64,000 nt of DNA, from NCBI RefSeq assembly GCF_003730195.1, contig NZ_QWGG01000003.1, positions 434,001-498,000 on the forward strand, read 5' to 3'. A program made the translations under genes and the position numbers. The stretch is from Halosimplex salinum. GTDB taxonomy: Archaea; Halobacteriota; Halobacteria; Halobacteriales; Haloarculaceae. This document shows positions 1 through 9,077 of this stretch, in pieces. Position 1 is the first letter of the stretch. Every line of letters begins with the position of its first letter. The notes under the pieces are model-generated. The model did no database searches. It was not told where the DNA came from and worked only from the letters and a program-made list of their open reading frames with translations.

Positions 1-1
1 C

Positions 2-160
2 GTTCATGAAGACGAGAGAGGGTACGAACGTGAGACAGGCGGCGCCGTCGCAGTCCGCGGCCGCTTGCTCGACGCCGACGGCGAGCAGATCACGGCGTTC
101 GTCGACGTGTTCACCGTCGGCGATCCCGGTCTCGAACGGATCGACACCTACACGCACTAA
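2..160 (+). CDS. C-terminal fragment, NTF2/SnoaL-like protein
   Basis: An open frame enters from the left edge and ends in TAA at 158-160, giving 52 residues. The tail reads like the last two beta strands of a SnoaL/NTF2-like alpha+beta barrel: a strand around GGAVAVRG, then a strand around FVDVFTVGD, then a short end RIDTYTH. Members of this fold act as small isomerases, hydrolases or ligand-binding proteins, so no substrate can be named. The start lies outside the window. Codon use is typical of the neighbours. The family call is an inference from a short tail; the open frame itself is clear. Confidence 0.55.
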   Translation, partial: VHEDERGYERETGGAVAVRGRLLDADGEQITAFVDVFTVGDPGLERIDTYTH

Positions 161-201
161 AACGGTTCAAAAGGGGTGTTCGATGGCGTAGCGCCGCTAC
201 T

Positions 202-475
202 CTTTCTCGCCGGCGCCGAGCGCTGGATGTCGTCGGCGAGCATGACGCGTTCTCGTGCGCGTCAGTCCTTCTCGCCGGCGCCGACCGCTGGATGTCGTCG
301 GCGAGCATGACGCGTTCTCGTGCGCGTCAGTCCTTCTCGCCGGCGCCGAGCGCTGGATGTCGTCGGCGAGCATGACGCGTTCTCGTGCGCGTCAGTCCTT
401 CTCGCCGGCGCCGACCGCTGGGTGTCGTCGGCGAGCACGACGCGCTCCCGTGCGCGTCACTCCTTCTCGCCGGCG
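202..475. repeat. 65-bp tandem repeat derived from the serS 3' end
   Basis: Four full copies and a partial fifth of a 65-bp unit start at 202, 267, 332, 397 and 462, each opening with CTTCTCGCCGGCGCC. Read on the minus strand, each unit contains the last codons of serS (GAGEK plus one acidic residue and a stop), then about 40 nt of downstream DNA that includes the inverted repeat ACGCG..CGCGT. The copy next to serS differs slightly (GAGEKE, CGCGCACGGGAGCGCG); the distal copies are nearly identical to each other. This looks like tandem duplication of the gene's stop codon and putative terminator hairpin. Confidence 0.9.
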
Positions 476-1839
476 CCGACCGCGCTCTCGCCGACGGGGT
501 CGTGGCCCTCGACGACCTCCTGGCCGTTCATGTACGGGCGCAGGGCCTCGGGGACGGTGATCGTCCCGTCGTCGTTCTGGTAGTACTCCATGATGGCGAC
601 CATCACGCGCGGGACCGCGACGCCGCTCCCGTTGAGCGTGTGGAGGTACTCCGCGCTCTCGTGGCGCTCGGGTCGATAGCGGAGTCCGGCGCGGCGCGCC
701 TGGAAGTCCTCGAAGTTCGAGACGCTGGAGACTTCGAGCCAGCGACCGCCCACGTCGGGGCCGTCCTCCATGTCGTCGGCGGGCGCCCACACCTCGATGT
801 CGTACTTCTTGGCCTGCGTGAAGCCCATGTCGCCGGTGCACATGTCGAGGACGCGGTAGGGCAGGCCGAGGCGCTGGAGCACTTCCTCGGCCTCACCCAG
901 GAGCGCTTCGAGGCGGTCGTAGCTCTCCTCCGGGCGGACGAAGTTGACGAGTTCCACCTTGTCGAACTGGTGAACGCGGACGTAGCCGCGCGTCTCCGTG
1001 CCGTGCTCGCCGGCCTCGCGCCGGAAGTTGGGCGAGAACGCCTGGTGTTTCAGCGGGAGGTCGTCGTCCAGCAGGATCTCGTCACGGTACATGTTCGTCA
1101 CGGGCACCTCCGCGGTGGGGAGGAGCCACAGGTCGTCGTCGTCGTAGTCGTCGTCCTGCCGGGCCTCGATGCGGTAGGCGTCCTCGGCGAACTTCGGGAG
1201 CTGTCCCGTCCCGCGCATCGACGCGGAGTTCACCGGGATCGGCGGGGACACCTCGACGTACTCCTGCTCGCGGTGTACGTCGAGGAAGAAGTCGACGAGC
1301 GCGCGTTTCAGGCGCGCGCCGTCGCCCTTGACGAACTGGAAGCCGCCCCCGGAGACCTTCGCGCCGCGCTCGAAGTCCAGCAGGTCGAGTTCCTCGCCCA
1401 GGTCGTAGTGGGGCACCACGTCGTCGGGGTCGACCCGCAGGTCGTCGAACCCCTCGCGGTAGCGCTCGATATTGTCGCTCTCGTCCTCGCCCGTCGGCAC
1501 GGAGTCGTGCGGGACGTTGGGGAGTTCGAGCAGTCGCTCCTCGAGTTCGTCCTCCAGTTCGTCCGCGCGGTCCTCGACCTCCTGGAGTTCGTCCTTGAGC
1601 TCCTGCGAGCGCTCGATGGCCGCCTGAGCCTCCTCCTCTTTGCCCTCCTGTTTGAGGTCGCCGATGTCGCTGGAGACCTCGTTGCGCTCGTGTCGGAGCC
1701 CGTCGCCGCGGGCCTTGAGTTCGCGCCACTCCTCGTCGATCTCGAGGATCTCGTCCAGGTCGACGCCCGTGACGCCCTTGCGCTCGATGGCGTCGCGGAC
1801 CGTCTCCGGGTTCTCCCGGACGAACTGCCTGCTTAGCAT
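457..1839 (-). CDS. serS: Seryl-tRNA synthetase
   Basis: The 460-residue product charges tRNA-Ser with serine in the cytoplasm and is the standard (bacterial/haloarchaeal) class II type. The N-terminal half holds the long antiparallel coiled coil that grips the tRNA (about residues 30-110, rich in E/K/R heptads). The catalytic domain shows motif 2 around FRREAGEHGTETRGYVRVHQF and motif 3 around NGSGVAVPRVMVAIMEYYQ. Length matches the family. ATG at 1839 gives the canonical MLSRQFVREN start; the frame runs open upstream but without family features. The gene is transcribed away from the downstream hydrolase. The last eight codons lie inside a 65-bp minisatellite, so the extreme C-terminus has been copied several times beyond the gene. 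Confidence 0.97.
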   Translation of the reverse strand: MLSRQFVRENPETVRDAIERKGVTGVDLDEILEIDEEWRELKARGDGLRHERNEVSSDIGDLKQEGKEEEAQAAIERSQELKDELQEVEDRADELEDELEERLLELPNVPHDSVPTGEDESDNIERYREGFDDLRVDPDDVVPHYDLGEELDLLDFERGAKVSGGGFQFVKGDGARLKRALVDFFLDVHREQEYVEVSPPIPVNSASMRGTGQLPKFAEDAYRIEARQDDDYDDDDLWLLPTAEVPVTNMYRDEILLDDDLPLKHQAFSPNFRREAGEHGTETRGYVRVHQFDKVELVNFVRPEESYDRLEALLGEAEEVLQRLGLPYRVLDMCTGDMGFTQAKKYDIEVWAPADDMEDGPDVGGRWLEVSSVSNFEDFQARRAGLRYRPERHESAEYLHTLNGSGVAVPRVMVAIMEYYQNDDGTITVPEALRPYMNGQEVVEGHDPVGESAVGAGEKE

Positions 1840-1996
1840 GAGCGAGGCTTCTCGACGCCCGGAATTATGGCTGTCGGTGTCGTGTGGGAGATTGTCGATC
1901 GGCCGTCGCGGTGCCGGGAGTCGCCCAGTGAGACCGTGAGAGCGAGTTCCACGGAGCGATACGGGTTTCAGTCCACGGCCCCCAACATGGCTACAC

Positions 1997-2851
1997 ATGA
2001 ACGAGCCCTCTACGATCGAACTGCCGGACGGCCGGACGCTCTCGTACGCCGAGTACGGCGACCCCGACGGCACACCTGTCTTCCCCTTCCACGGCGTCAT
2101 CGGGTCGCGGCTGATGTGGTCGCTCTGCGACGACGAGGCGACGGAGCGGGGCATCCGCGTCGTCGCCCCGGACCGACCGGGCTTCGGCGCGTCGGACTTC
2201 GAGGGCGGTCGGACGCTACTCGACTGGCCCGACGACGTCTGCGCGCTTGCGGACCACCTCGACATCGACCGCTTCGGCGTCGCGGGGTTCTCCGGCGGCG
2301 GCCCCCACGCGATGGCCTGTGCGCACGCCGTCCCCGACCGAATTCGGGGCGTCTCGCTCGTGAGCACCGTCACGCCGCCGGAGACGCGGGCGAACGCGGA
2401 TCCGTTCAACGAGGCGGTGCTGTCGGCGACCAAGCACGTGCCGGGGTTCTCCCAGACGGCATTCGCCTCTTCGGCGTGGCTGGCCGAGAACGCCTGGCCG
2501 CAGTTCCGGACCGCGCTGGTGGCCGGGTCGCCCCCGGAGGACCGAGCGGTCTTCGACGGGCCGGCCGGCGAGACGCTGTTCGCCGACGGCGCCGAGGCGT
2601 TCCGCGGCGGGTCGCGCGGACCGGCCCACGACCTCCCGCTCGTCGGCCGCGACTGGGAGTTCGACGCCCGCGACTGCCCGCTCCCGGTCGACATGTGGCA
2701 CGGGCGCGCGGACGGGACCGTCGGCGTCGACCTCGCGCGGGCGTTCGGCGACCTCCTCCCAGACGTCGACCTGTACCTCACCGACGACGCCCACTACTCG
2801 ACCTACGTCAACAACCGCGGCGCGGTCCTCGACGCGGCCGCCACCCGGTGA
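1997..2851 (+). CDS. Alpha/beta hydrolase
   Basis: The protein has 284 residues with the alpha/beta-hydrolase fold. Visible landmarks are the oxyanion-hole HG pair (residues 32-33), the strand-turn PGFGASD (61-67), and the nucleophile elbow GFSGGG with Ser99. The acid is probably the Asp in MWHGRADGTV and the catalytic His the one in DDAHYS near the C-terminus. The triad looks complete, so it is probably an active esterase, lipase or epoxide-hydrolase relative; the substrate cannot be told. It is divergent from serS across about 155 bp that must hold both promoters, and lies just before the MBL-fold gene on the same strand, with which it may be co-transcribed (66-bp gap). Confidence 0.85.
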   Translation: MNEPSTIELPDGRTLSYAEYGDPDGTPVFPFHGVIGSRLMWSLCDDEATERGIRVVAPDRPGFGASDFEGGRTLLDWPDDVCALADHLDIDRFGVAGFSGGGPHAMACAHAVPDRIRGVSLVSTVTPPETRANADPFNEAVLSATKHVPGFSQTAFASSAWLAENAWPQFRTALVAGSPPEDRAVFDGPAGETLFADGAEAFRGGSRGPAHDLPLVGRDWEFDARDCPLPVDMWHGRADGTVGVDLARAFGDLLPDVDLYLTDDAHYSTYVNNRGAVLDAAATR

Positions 2852-2917
2852 GGCCGGGGCACTGCCGAGCGGGACGGTAACACGAACCGTTTAGTCCGCG
2901 CCGCCCGGGTATCGAGT

Positions 2918-3829
2918 ATGGCAATCGGTGACGTGTTCGACGTGACGGTCGGCGACTGCACGGATCTCTCCTACGTCGACACCGGGATGTACGACGTGGC
3001 CGAGTACGGTTCGGTGTACATCGTGGACGACGAGCGACCGGCACTGGTCGACACCGGCATCGGCACGAACTACGAGCGGATCCTCGACGCCGCGGCGGAG
3101 GTGGGACTCGAACCCGAAGATATCGAGGTGCTCGCGGCCACGCACGTCCACCTCGACCACGCGGGCGGGGCCGGCTTCCTCGCCGAGGCGTGCCCGAACG
3201 CCGACGTGTACGTCCACGGTATCGGCGCGCCCCACCTCGTCGACCCCGAACGGCTCTGGGAGGGGACGAAACGCGCCGTCGGCGACCAGTTCGTCCACTA
3301 CACCGAACCGAAACCCGTCCCCGAGTCCCGGATCGTCGAGGTCGAGAACGGCGACAGCATCGACCTGGGCGACCACGCCCTCGACGTGTACCACGCGCCC
3401 GGGCACGCCCCGCACCAGGTCGTCTTCCACGACCCGGCGAACGACGCCGTCTTCACCGCCGACGCGGCGGGCATCTACTCGCCCGACGCCGACAGGCTCT
3501 TCCCGACGAGCCCTCCGTCGAACTTCGACCCGGAGCAGTGTCAGGACGACGTGGACCTGCTCCGCGAGATCGACCCCGAGGTGCTCTGTTACGGGCACTA
3601 CGGGCCCGCCGAGACGGGCGACAAACTCGACGACTACGCGGACGTGCTGGCGTCGTGGGTCGCGCGGGTCGCCGAGAAGCGGGCGGAACTGGACGACGAC
3701 GAGGCCGTGATCGAGCACTTCGTCGCCGAGGCGGACGCCGAGCGGGCGATCTGGGGGGCGGAGAAGGCCGACCCCGAGGTGGCGATGGACGTCCGGGGCG
3801 TGCTGATCGCGCTGGACCGGGCGGAGTGA
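2918..3829 (+). CDS. MBL-fold metallo-hydrolase
   Basis: The 303-residue product is a metallo-beta-lactamase-fold hydrolase. The metal-binding signature THVHLDHAGG gives His76, His78, Asp80 and His81; later ligands are the His residues in HAPGHAPHQV, Asp in FTADAAG and the terminal His in CYGHYGP. The set predicts a two-metal (Zn or Fe) site and an active enzyme, probably glyoxalase II- or lactonase-like, but the substrate is unknown. ATG at 2918 is preceded by a GTTTAGT box about 30 nt upstream, consistent with a leaderless transcript. The gene converges on the large PAS regulator with only 17 bp between stops. Confidence 0.88.
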   Translation: MAIGDVFDVTVGDCTDLSYVDTGMYDVAEYGSVYIVDDERPALVDTGIGTNYERILDAAAEVGLEPEDIEVLAATHVHLDHAGGAGFLAEACPNADVYVHGIGAPHLVDPERLWEGTKRAVGDQFVHYTEPKPVPESRIVEVENGDSIDLGDHALDVYHAPGHAPHQVVFHDPANDAVFTADAAGIYSPDADRLFPTSPPSNFDPEQCQDDVDLLREIDPEVLCYGHYGPAETGDKLDDYADVLASWVARVAEKRAELDDDEAVIEHFVAEADAERAIWGAEKADPEVAMDVRGVLIALDRAE

Positions 3830-3846
3830 CTCGTCGGTGAGGGCGG

Positions 3847-6800
3847 TCAGTCGCCGGTCGACGAGGAGTCGTCGGCCACTTCGAACAGGCCGCCGAACAC
3901 TTTGCCTTCGGCCTTGCGGAGGTGCTGGTGGAACGTGGGCGGGGAGACCTGGAGCGACTCGGCGACGTCCTCGCCGGAGGCGTCGCGGGGCCACTCGAAG
4001 AACCCGGCGTGGTAGGCCGCTTCGAGCGTCGTCCGCTGGCGGTCGGTGAGCCCCTCCAGGAGCGCGGCCGTGGGCCGCGAGTGGTCGTCGTCTTTGGTCA
4101 CCTGCTGGCGGCGCAGCATCGTCGCCGACGGGTAGGCGTCCTGGACGGCGTCGATGACCTGTCGGACGTCGGCGCTCGGCGAGAGGTGGAGCGTCATCCG
4201 GTAGTCGCCGTCCTCGACGAGGGCCCGCTCGACGGAGCCGCCGAGCGAGGCCAGCGTCGACAGCACCGGCGGTTCGTCCATCCGCAGTTCGAACCGGGTG
4301 TCGCCGTCGCCCTCGTCCTCGGTGAACGACACGTCGGTCCAGTGGGGGAGCCGGTCGACGAGCGTCTCGAGCGTCGGCACGGCCTCGGCCGCGGCCTCGC
4401 CGTAGACGAGGAACTCCCCGTCGCCGACGGTGACGACGTGGTCGAAGGAGAACCGACCCTCGGGCTGGTCCGCCACGTCCAGCCGCTCGAACAGGTCCCT
4501 GATCTGGAACTCCAGTTCGACGACTTCGTCGCTCATGAGCGCCTGCTTGCGCTGGGTCGCGGCGATGGCGTGGCCGACGACCTCGCCGAGCTGGCGGAGC
4601 ACCGTCCGCTCGTGTCCCTCGAAGGCGTTCGACCGCTCCGCGTACACGTTCAACACACCGTACGTCGTCCCGTCGTAGACCACCGGGATAGCCGCCGAGG
4701 ACGCGAAGCCGTGCTCCTCGGCTACGTCACGCCACGGCTCGTAGTGCGGGTCGGTCTTGACGTGCTGGATCGAGTGGACGGCCCCGGTCCGGATCGCGCG
4801 GCCGGTCGGCCCCTCGCTCCGCTCGTCGTCCGGGTCGACGGAGACGGTGACGGCGTCGAGGTACCCCTCGGCGCCCGCCTCGGCGCGCGGCTCGACCGTC
4901 TGCGAGGTGGCGTCGACCTCGCCGATCCAGGCGAAGCGGTAGGAGTCGGCCGACGCGAGGTGCTCGCAGACGGTCCGCTCGATCTCGGCGCGCGTCGACT
5001 GGTCGAGGACCGCGTCGGTGATCTCGCGGACGACCTCGTTGAGGCTGTTCAGCGCCGCGAGCTGTTCGCGCTGGCGGACCAGCGCCTGCTCGTCGCGGTG
5101 GCGACCGATCGCCGTCGCGAGGATGGTCGCGACCGACTGGACGAAGTTGACGTCCTGGTCGGAGAACTCCCGCGCGTCGGTGTCGTGCGCCCCGAGGACC
5201 CCCCACGGGCCGTCCGGCGGACCGACGACGACGCTGATCCCGCTTCGGACGTCGTGGTCAGTCAGCAAGGCGGGGCCGCTGAAGCGCGTCTCGGTCGGCA
5301 GGTCTTCGACGACCACCGGCTCCGCCGACGCGAGCGTGTGTGCGGCCTGCGAGTCGTCGTCGACCGCCGAGACGGTCGCCTCGCCGACGACCCCCTCGTC
5401 CCAGCCGACGCCCTGCCGAACCAGGAGTTCCCCGGCCTCGTCGTCCAGGTCGAGCACCTTGCAGTAGTCGGTGTCGAGTGTGGCCGCCACGCGCTCGACG
5501 GCATCCGCCATCAGCGCGTCGATGTCGCGGCTCTCGAGGGCGCGCTGGCCCAGGTCGGTGACGACCGCCTGCTGGCGGATCCGCCGCTGGAGTTCGCGCT
5601 CGCGCTCGATGCGCTCGCTCACGTCGCGGACGACGCCACAGCGGCCGTACCCCTCGCCGTAGGGGAACGGCTCGTATCGGGTCTCGACGGGGATGCGCGA
5701 CCCGTCCTTGCGGAGGAGTTCGAACTCGATGGTCGCCGCCTCGCGCTCGCCCTCGATGACCGAGCCGGCGCGCTCCTCGATGACGGGCGTGTACTCGTCG
5801 TCGTAGACCAGCGAGCCCTTCTCGCCGAGGATCTCCTCGCGCTCGTAGCCGAGCATGGAGCAGAAAGCGTCGTTGACGAGCACGTACCGGTCGTCGTCGT
5901 CGAGCGCGTAGATGCCGTCGTCGACCGTCTCGACGATCCGTTCGTACTGTTCGAGTTCGCGCTCGCGCGCCCGGCGGTCGGTCACGTCGCGGACGACGCC
6001 GACGCGCTCGTACCCGTCCCCGGTCCCGGACCCCATCAACGAGAAGGTCGCTTCGCCGACCCACTCCTCCCCCTCGGCGTCCGTGAGCGCCGTCTCCAGC
6101 GTGGCCGTCGCCTGCTCGCCGTCGAACAGCGCGTCCTCGATGCGCTTGGCCGTACTGAGCGTCTTCTCGTCGTCCACGACGGTCGAGATGTGTTCGCCGA
6201 GGAGCGCCTCCGGGGGGAGTCCGACCATCGACGCGTACGTCTCGTTGACCTCGGTGAAGTACCCCTCCTCGTCGACGACGTAGATACCGTCGTCGACCGT
6301 CTCGACGATGGTCTCGTAGCGCTCGAGTTCGCGCTCGCGCTCTTTGCGCTCGGTCACGTCCTGGAAGTACACCGACAGCCCGCTCTCGGAGGGGTAGGCC
6401 GACACCGCCAGCCAGGCCTCCAGCGGCGGGTAGTACGACTCGAAGGAGACCGACTCGTTCGTCTCGCGGGCCCGCTCGTACTCGGCCTGGAACTGGGTGT
6501 CGACGGTCTCGGGGAACTCCTCCCAGAGGGTCCGACCGACGAGTTCGCTCCGCGAGCGGTCGAGGAGCTGTGCCGCGCGCTCGTTGACGTACGTGAACCG
6601 CCACTCGTCGTCGAGCGCGAAGAACGCGTCGTCGACCCGCCTGAGCAGTTCCTCCAGTTCGTTCTCGAGGTCCGCGCGCCGACGTTCGAGGCGCCGAGCC
6701 TGCTCTTTCAACTGCGTCACGTCCTCCGCGGAGACGACGACCTGGTCGACCGCGCCGTCCTCGCCCGTGATCGGGACGGCGTTCACCGAGAGCCACCGCT

Positions 6801-8094
6801 CGCCCCCGCCCGGGAGGTCGAAGCGCCCGACCCACTCCCTGACCGGGTCCCCCGTCCGAAGCGCGCGGTCGTACGGTCGTTCGCCCGGCGGAACGGGGTC
6901 GCCGTCCTCGTCGAAGACGGTGTCCCCGGCCAGCGAGTCCGGCTCCGCGTCGGTGTCTTCCACACCGAGGTAGCGTCGCATCCGTTCGTTCATCCTGACG
7001 GGGTCCCCGGTCTCGTCGAGGACTGCGATGCTCTCGGGCACCGCCTCGAACACTCGTTCCAGGAGGTCCCGCTCGCGTTCGAGTTCCCGCTCGAACGCCC
7101 GGCGGTCGGTCATGTCGCGGGTGACCTTTGCGTACCCCTGCAGGTCGCCGTCGTCGTCGCGGATGGCGGTGATCGTGACGTTCGCCCAGAAGCGCGTCCC
7201 GTCGGCGCGCACCCGCCAGCCCTCGTCCTCGACCGACCCGTCCTCGTCGGCCTTCACGAGGTTCTCCGCAGGCACGCCCGCCTCGCGGTCTTCCTCCGTG
7301 TAGAACGTCGAGAAGTGCTCGCCGACTATCTCCTCGGTCCGATACCCCTTGAGCCGCTCGGCGCCCGCGTTCCACGTCTGGACGTGTCCCGCCGGACCGA
7401 GCCGGAAGATGGCGTACTCCTCGGTCTCCTCGACGAGCGTTCGGAACTGCTGCTCGCGCTCCGCGAGCGCGCGCTCCGAGCGCTTTCGCTCCGTCACTTC
7501 GGTCACGACCCCTTCGAGGACCGTCTCGTCGGTCGCTGCCACGTCGACGGCACAGCCGCGTTCGTGGACCCACCGAGTCTCCCCGTCGACGGTCCGGATC
7601 CGGTAGTCCACCGAGAACTCGTCGCTCGTGGCGAGTTGCTCGTCGACCTCCCGGCGGAGTCGCTCCCTGTCGTCGGGGTGGACCACGTCGTCCCCCCAGC
7701 TGACCTCGCCGCGTTCGATCGCCGCCGGCTCGTACCCCGTGAGGTCGCGTGCGGCCTGGCTGACGAACGACATCGGCCACCCGGGCACTTTCTGACAGCG
7801 ATACACGACGCCCGGGACGTTGTCGATCAACCGCGAGAGCACGTCCTCGGATTCGCTCCCCGTGCTCGCCGTGCCGTCCGACGGCCGCCACCACACCCGC
7901 GCGCTCGCCCCCACTTTCTTGGTCTTCAGTCGGTCGTGGTCGACCAGTCGCTCCAGTCGGTCGTACGTGCTCCGGCGGCCGAGACCAAGTCGGTCCGCCA
8001 CCTCGCTCGTCGTCCGTGGCTCCCCGTCCCCGTCGAACAGCGCCAGCGTCTCGCTGAGACTCTCCGTCAACCCGTGCGATCCCATCACCCCCAT
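3847..8094 (-). CDS. Giant multi-PAS/GAF bacterio-opsin-activator-like regulator
   Basis: This 1,415-residue protein is predicted to be a cytoplasmic sensor and DNA-binding regulator. The order is: an N-terminal winged helix-turn-helix (about 15-70, with VADRLGLGRRSTYDRLERL), six PAS/PAC units (about 85-205, 215-335, 345-465, 480-595, 600-715, 720-840), two GAF domains (about 855-1000 and 1015-1165), the Bat-type module, and a C-terminal HTH_10 domain (about 1350-1402, LTDRQRTTLEAAYHAGFFEW). The PAC ends carry the repeated DVTER/DVTDR motif. No histidine-kinase or receiver domain is present, so sensing and DNA binding seem to be in one chain, as in Bat. DNA-binding domains at both ends are uncommon. 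ATG at 8094 is used; a second ATG lies three codons in. Confidence 0.92.
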   Translation of the reverse strand: MGVMGSHGLTESLSETLALFDGDGEPRTTSEVADRLGLGRRSTYDRLERLVDHDRLKTKKVGASARVWWRPSDGTASTGSESEDVLSRLIDNVPGVVYRCQKVPGWPMSFVSQAARDLTGYEPAAIERGEVSWGDDVVHPDDRERLRREVDEQLATSDEFSVDYRIRTVDGETRWVHERGCAVDVAATDETVLEGVVTEVTERKRSERALAEREQQFRTLVEETEEYAIFRLGPAGHVQTWNAGAERLKGYRTEEIVGEHFSTFYTEEDREAGVPAENLVKADEDGSVEDEGWRVRADGTRFWANVTITAIRDDDGDLQGYAKVTRDMTDRRAFERELERERDLLERVFEAVPESIAVLDETGDPVRMNERMRRYLGVEDTDAEPDSLAGDTVFDEDGDPVPPGERPYDRALRTGDPVREWVGRFDLPGGGERWLSVNAVPITGEDGAVDQVVVSAEDVTQLKEQARRLERRRADLENELEELLRRVDDAFFALDDEWRFTYVNERAAQLLDRSRSELVGRTLWEEFPETVDTQFQAEYERARETNESVSFESYYPPLEAWLAVSAYPSESGLSVYFQDVTERKERERELERYETIVETVDDGIYVVDEEGYFTEVNETYASMVGLPPEALLGEHISTVVDDEKTLSTAKRIEDALFDGEQATATLETALTDAEGEEWVGEATFSLMGSGTGDGYERVGVVRDVTDRRARERELEQYERIVETVDDGIYALDDDDRYVLVNDAFCSMLGYEREEILGEKGSLVYDDEYTPVIEERAGSVIEGEREAATIEFELLRKDGSRIPVETRYEPFPYGEGYGRCGVVRDVSERIERERELQRRIRQQAVVTDLGQRALESRDIDALMADAVERVAATLDTDYCKVLDLDDEAGELLVRQGVGWDEGVVGEATVSAVDDDSQAAHTLASAEPVVVEDLPTETRFSGPALLTDHDVRSGISVVVGPPDGPWGVLGAHDTDAREFSDQDVNFVQSVATILATAIGRHRDEQALVRQREQLAALNSLNEVVREITDAVLDQSTRAEIERTVCEHLASADSYRFAWIGEVDATSQTVEPRAEAGAEGYLDAVTVSVDPDDERSEGPTGRAIRTGAVHSIQHVKTDPHYEPWRDVAEEHGFASSAAIPVVYDGTTYGVLNVYAERSNAFEGHERTVLRQLGEVVGHAIAATQRKQALMSDEVVELEFQIRDLFERLDVADQPEGRFSFDHVVTVGDGEFLVYGEAAAEAVPTLETLVDRLPHWTDVSFTEDEGDGDTRFELRMDEPPVLSTLASLGGSVERALVEDGDYRMTLHLSPSADVRQVIDAVQDAYPSATMLRRQQVTKDDDHSRPTAALLEGLTDRQRTTLEAAYHAGFFEWPRDASGEDVAESLQVSPPTFHQHLRKAEGKVFGGLFEVADDSSSTGD

Positions 8095-8250
8095 CCACGG
8101 CCGGGGGTAACTACAACCTTCCGCCGGCGGAGTCGCAAACCGATAGGCATCCGATCAGTATCTGACACGTATCGAGAACTGAACGATCCGAAATCGGGAC
8201 TCGGACACCCAGCCCGCCCGACACGACTGACGGAGTCACACACCTAATCA

Positions 8251-8258
8251 CTTATAGC
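8251..8258 (+). promoter_or_regulatory. TATA-like box for the DUF7344 gene
   Basis: CTTATAGC sits in the A/T-richer part of the divergent spacer between the giant regulator and the DUF7344 gene, about 62 nt before its ATG. The spacing implies a short leader of roughly 35 nt. A palindromic GCGATCGC overlaps its right flank and could be an operator. This is a sequence match only. Confidence 0.45.
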
Positions 8259-8319
8259 GATCGCTTACACGGAGTCGTGTCTTCTCTCAGAGTACGTCCG
8301 ACGAAGACGGAACCTATCC

Positions 8320-8655
8320 ATGTCACAGACCACAGACGAGTCGACAGACCGCGACGGAACAGTAGCCGACCTGACCGCCGACGAGCGGTACGACCTCCTG
8401 GCGGCCGACCGCCGGCGACTGACGCTGGCCGCCCTCTCGGAACTCGGTGCGCCGGCGGACCTCGAGGACGTGGCGGCCGAGGTCGCCGCCCGCGAGTCCG
8501 ACGAGGACTCCCCGCCGACGGCAGTGGTCGATCGAGTCGCGGTCTCCCTCCATCACGTGCACCTGCCACGGATGGCCGACCTCGACGTCGTCGACTACGA
8601 CACGGTGTCGAACCGTATCGAGGCCGTACGAGCGACCTCGACCCTATCGATCTGA
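8320..8655 (+). CDS. DUF7344 winged-helix protein
   Basis: The 111-residue protein has the haloarchaeal DUF7344 pattern: a helix with LTADERYDLLAADRRRLTLAAL, then an acidic linker, then SLHHVHLPRMADLDVVDYD near the end. The family looks like an ArsR-type winged helix and usually occurs in putative transcription regulators; the HHVHLPRMADLDVVDYD part would be the wing. No metal site is seen. It is divergent from the giant PAS/HTH_10 gene across about 225 bp, so the two regulators may share control sites. The ATG at 8320 is the only convincing start. Targets are unknown. Confidence 0.8.
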   Translation: MSQTTDESTDRDGTVADLTADERYDLLAADRRRLTLAALSELGAPADLEDVAAEVAARESDEDSPPTAVVDRVAVSLHHVHLPRMADLDVVDYDTVSNRIEAVRATSTLSI

Positions 8656-8764
8656 GCGTGCCCGACGACCCCCTCGCTTCGAGTCGACGAGCGGCCGGTG
8701 TGCGGTTCCGAGACGAACCACCGCGGCACGAATCGACGAGCGGCCCCGAACAGGGGAACCACCA

Positions 8765-8896
8765 GTGAACGCGCTCTGTCCCAACTGCCGTGACGCCCAC
8801 GGTGACGTGACCGACAGGAACCACGACACCGAGGCCGGCCTGGAGGTCGGATTCTGCTGTCCCGATTGCGACCACGAGTGGAACGTGACGCTGTAG
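8765..8896 (+). CDS. Small zinc-ribbon protein (43 aa)
   Basis: A GTG at 8765 opens a 43-residue frame ending in TAG at 8894-8896. It contains two zinc-knuckle pairs, CPNC (residues 5-8 with Met1) and CCPDC (about 31-35), separated by an acidic stretch. This is the layout of haloarchaeal zinc-finger microproteins, which are abundant and have proposed roles in regulation and protein contacts. It lies 109 bp after the DUF7344 gene on the same strand and could share its transcript. The frame is open for some distance upstream, but there is no better start close to the first knuckle. Function unknown. Confidence 0.6.
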   Translation: MNALCPNCRDAHGDVTDRNHDTEAGLEVGFCCPDCDHEWNVTL

Positions 8897-9037
8897 CCGC
8901 GCCGCCGCCGGTCGACAGATCCAGTTCCGCGCCTCGCGGAGATTGCGGGTTCGTCATTGACATACTGACTCACACATATATCGACAAATATCCGACCACT
9001 CGCACCCGGTTCGTCGGTACTGTTGGGGATCCATACA

Positions 9038-9045
9038 CTTATACC
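9038..9045 (+). promoter_or_regulatory. TATA-like box upstream of the permease operon
   Basis: CTTATACC lies in a short A/T-rich patch in the 315-bp gap before the permease. It is about 33-40 nt ahead of the GTG at 9078 and 170 nt ahead of the permease ATG, so if it is the promoter the permease mRNA carries a leader or a short upstream cistron. Confidence 0.5.
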
Positions 9046-9077
9046 GCCCCACCCGATCCGGTAAGACAAGTACCACT

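Noticed and set aside
385-1836. Long open frame on the plus strand opposite serS
   Set aside because: It exists only because high GC3 removes stops on the other strand. serS is unambiguous on the minus strand.
1840-2781. N-terminal extension of serS to 2781
   Set aside because: It overlaps the alpha/beta hydrolase on the other strand and has no synthetase sequence.
3922-8247. 1,441-residue frame opposite the giant PAS regulator
   Set aside because: The PAS, GAF and HTH domains on the minus strand are clear; the opposite frame has no domain and is Val/Arg-rich antisense.
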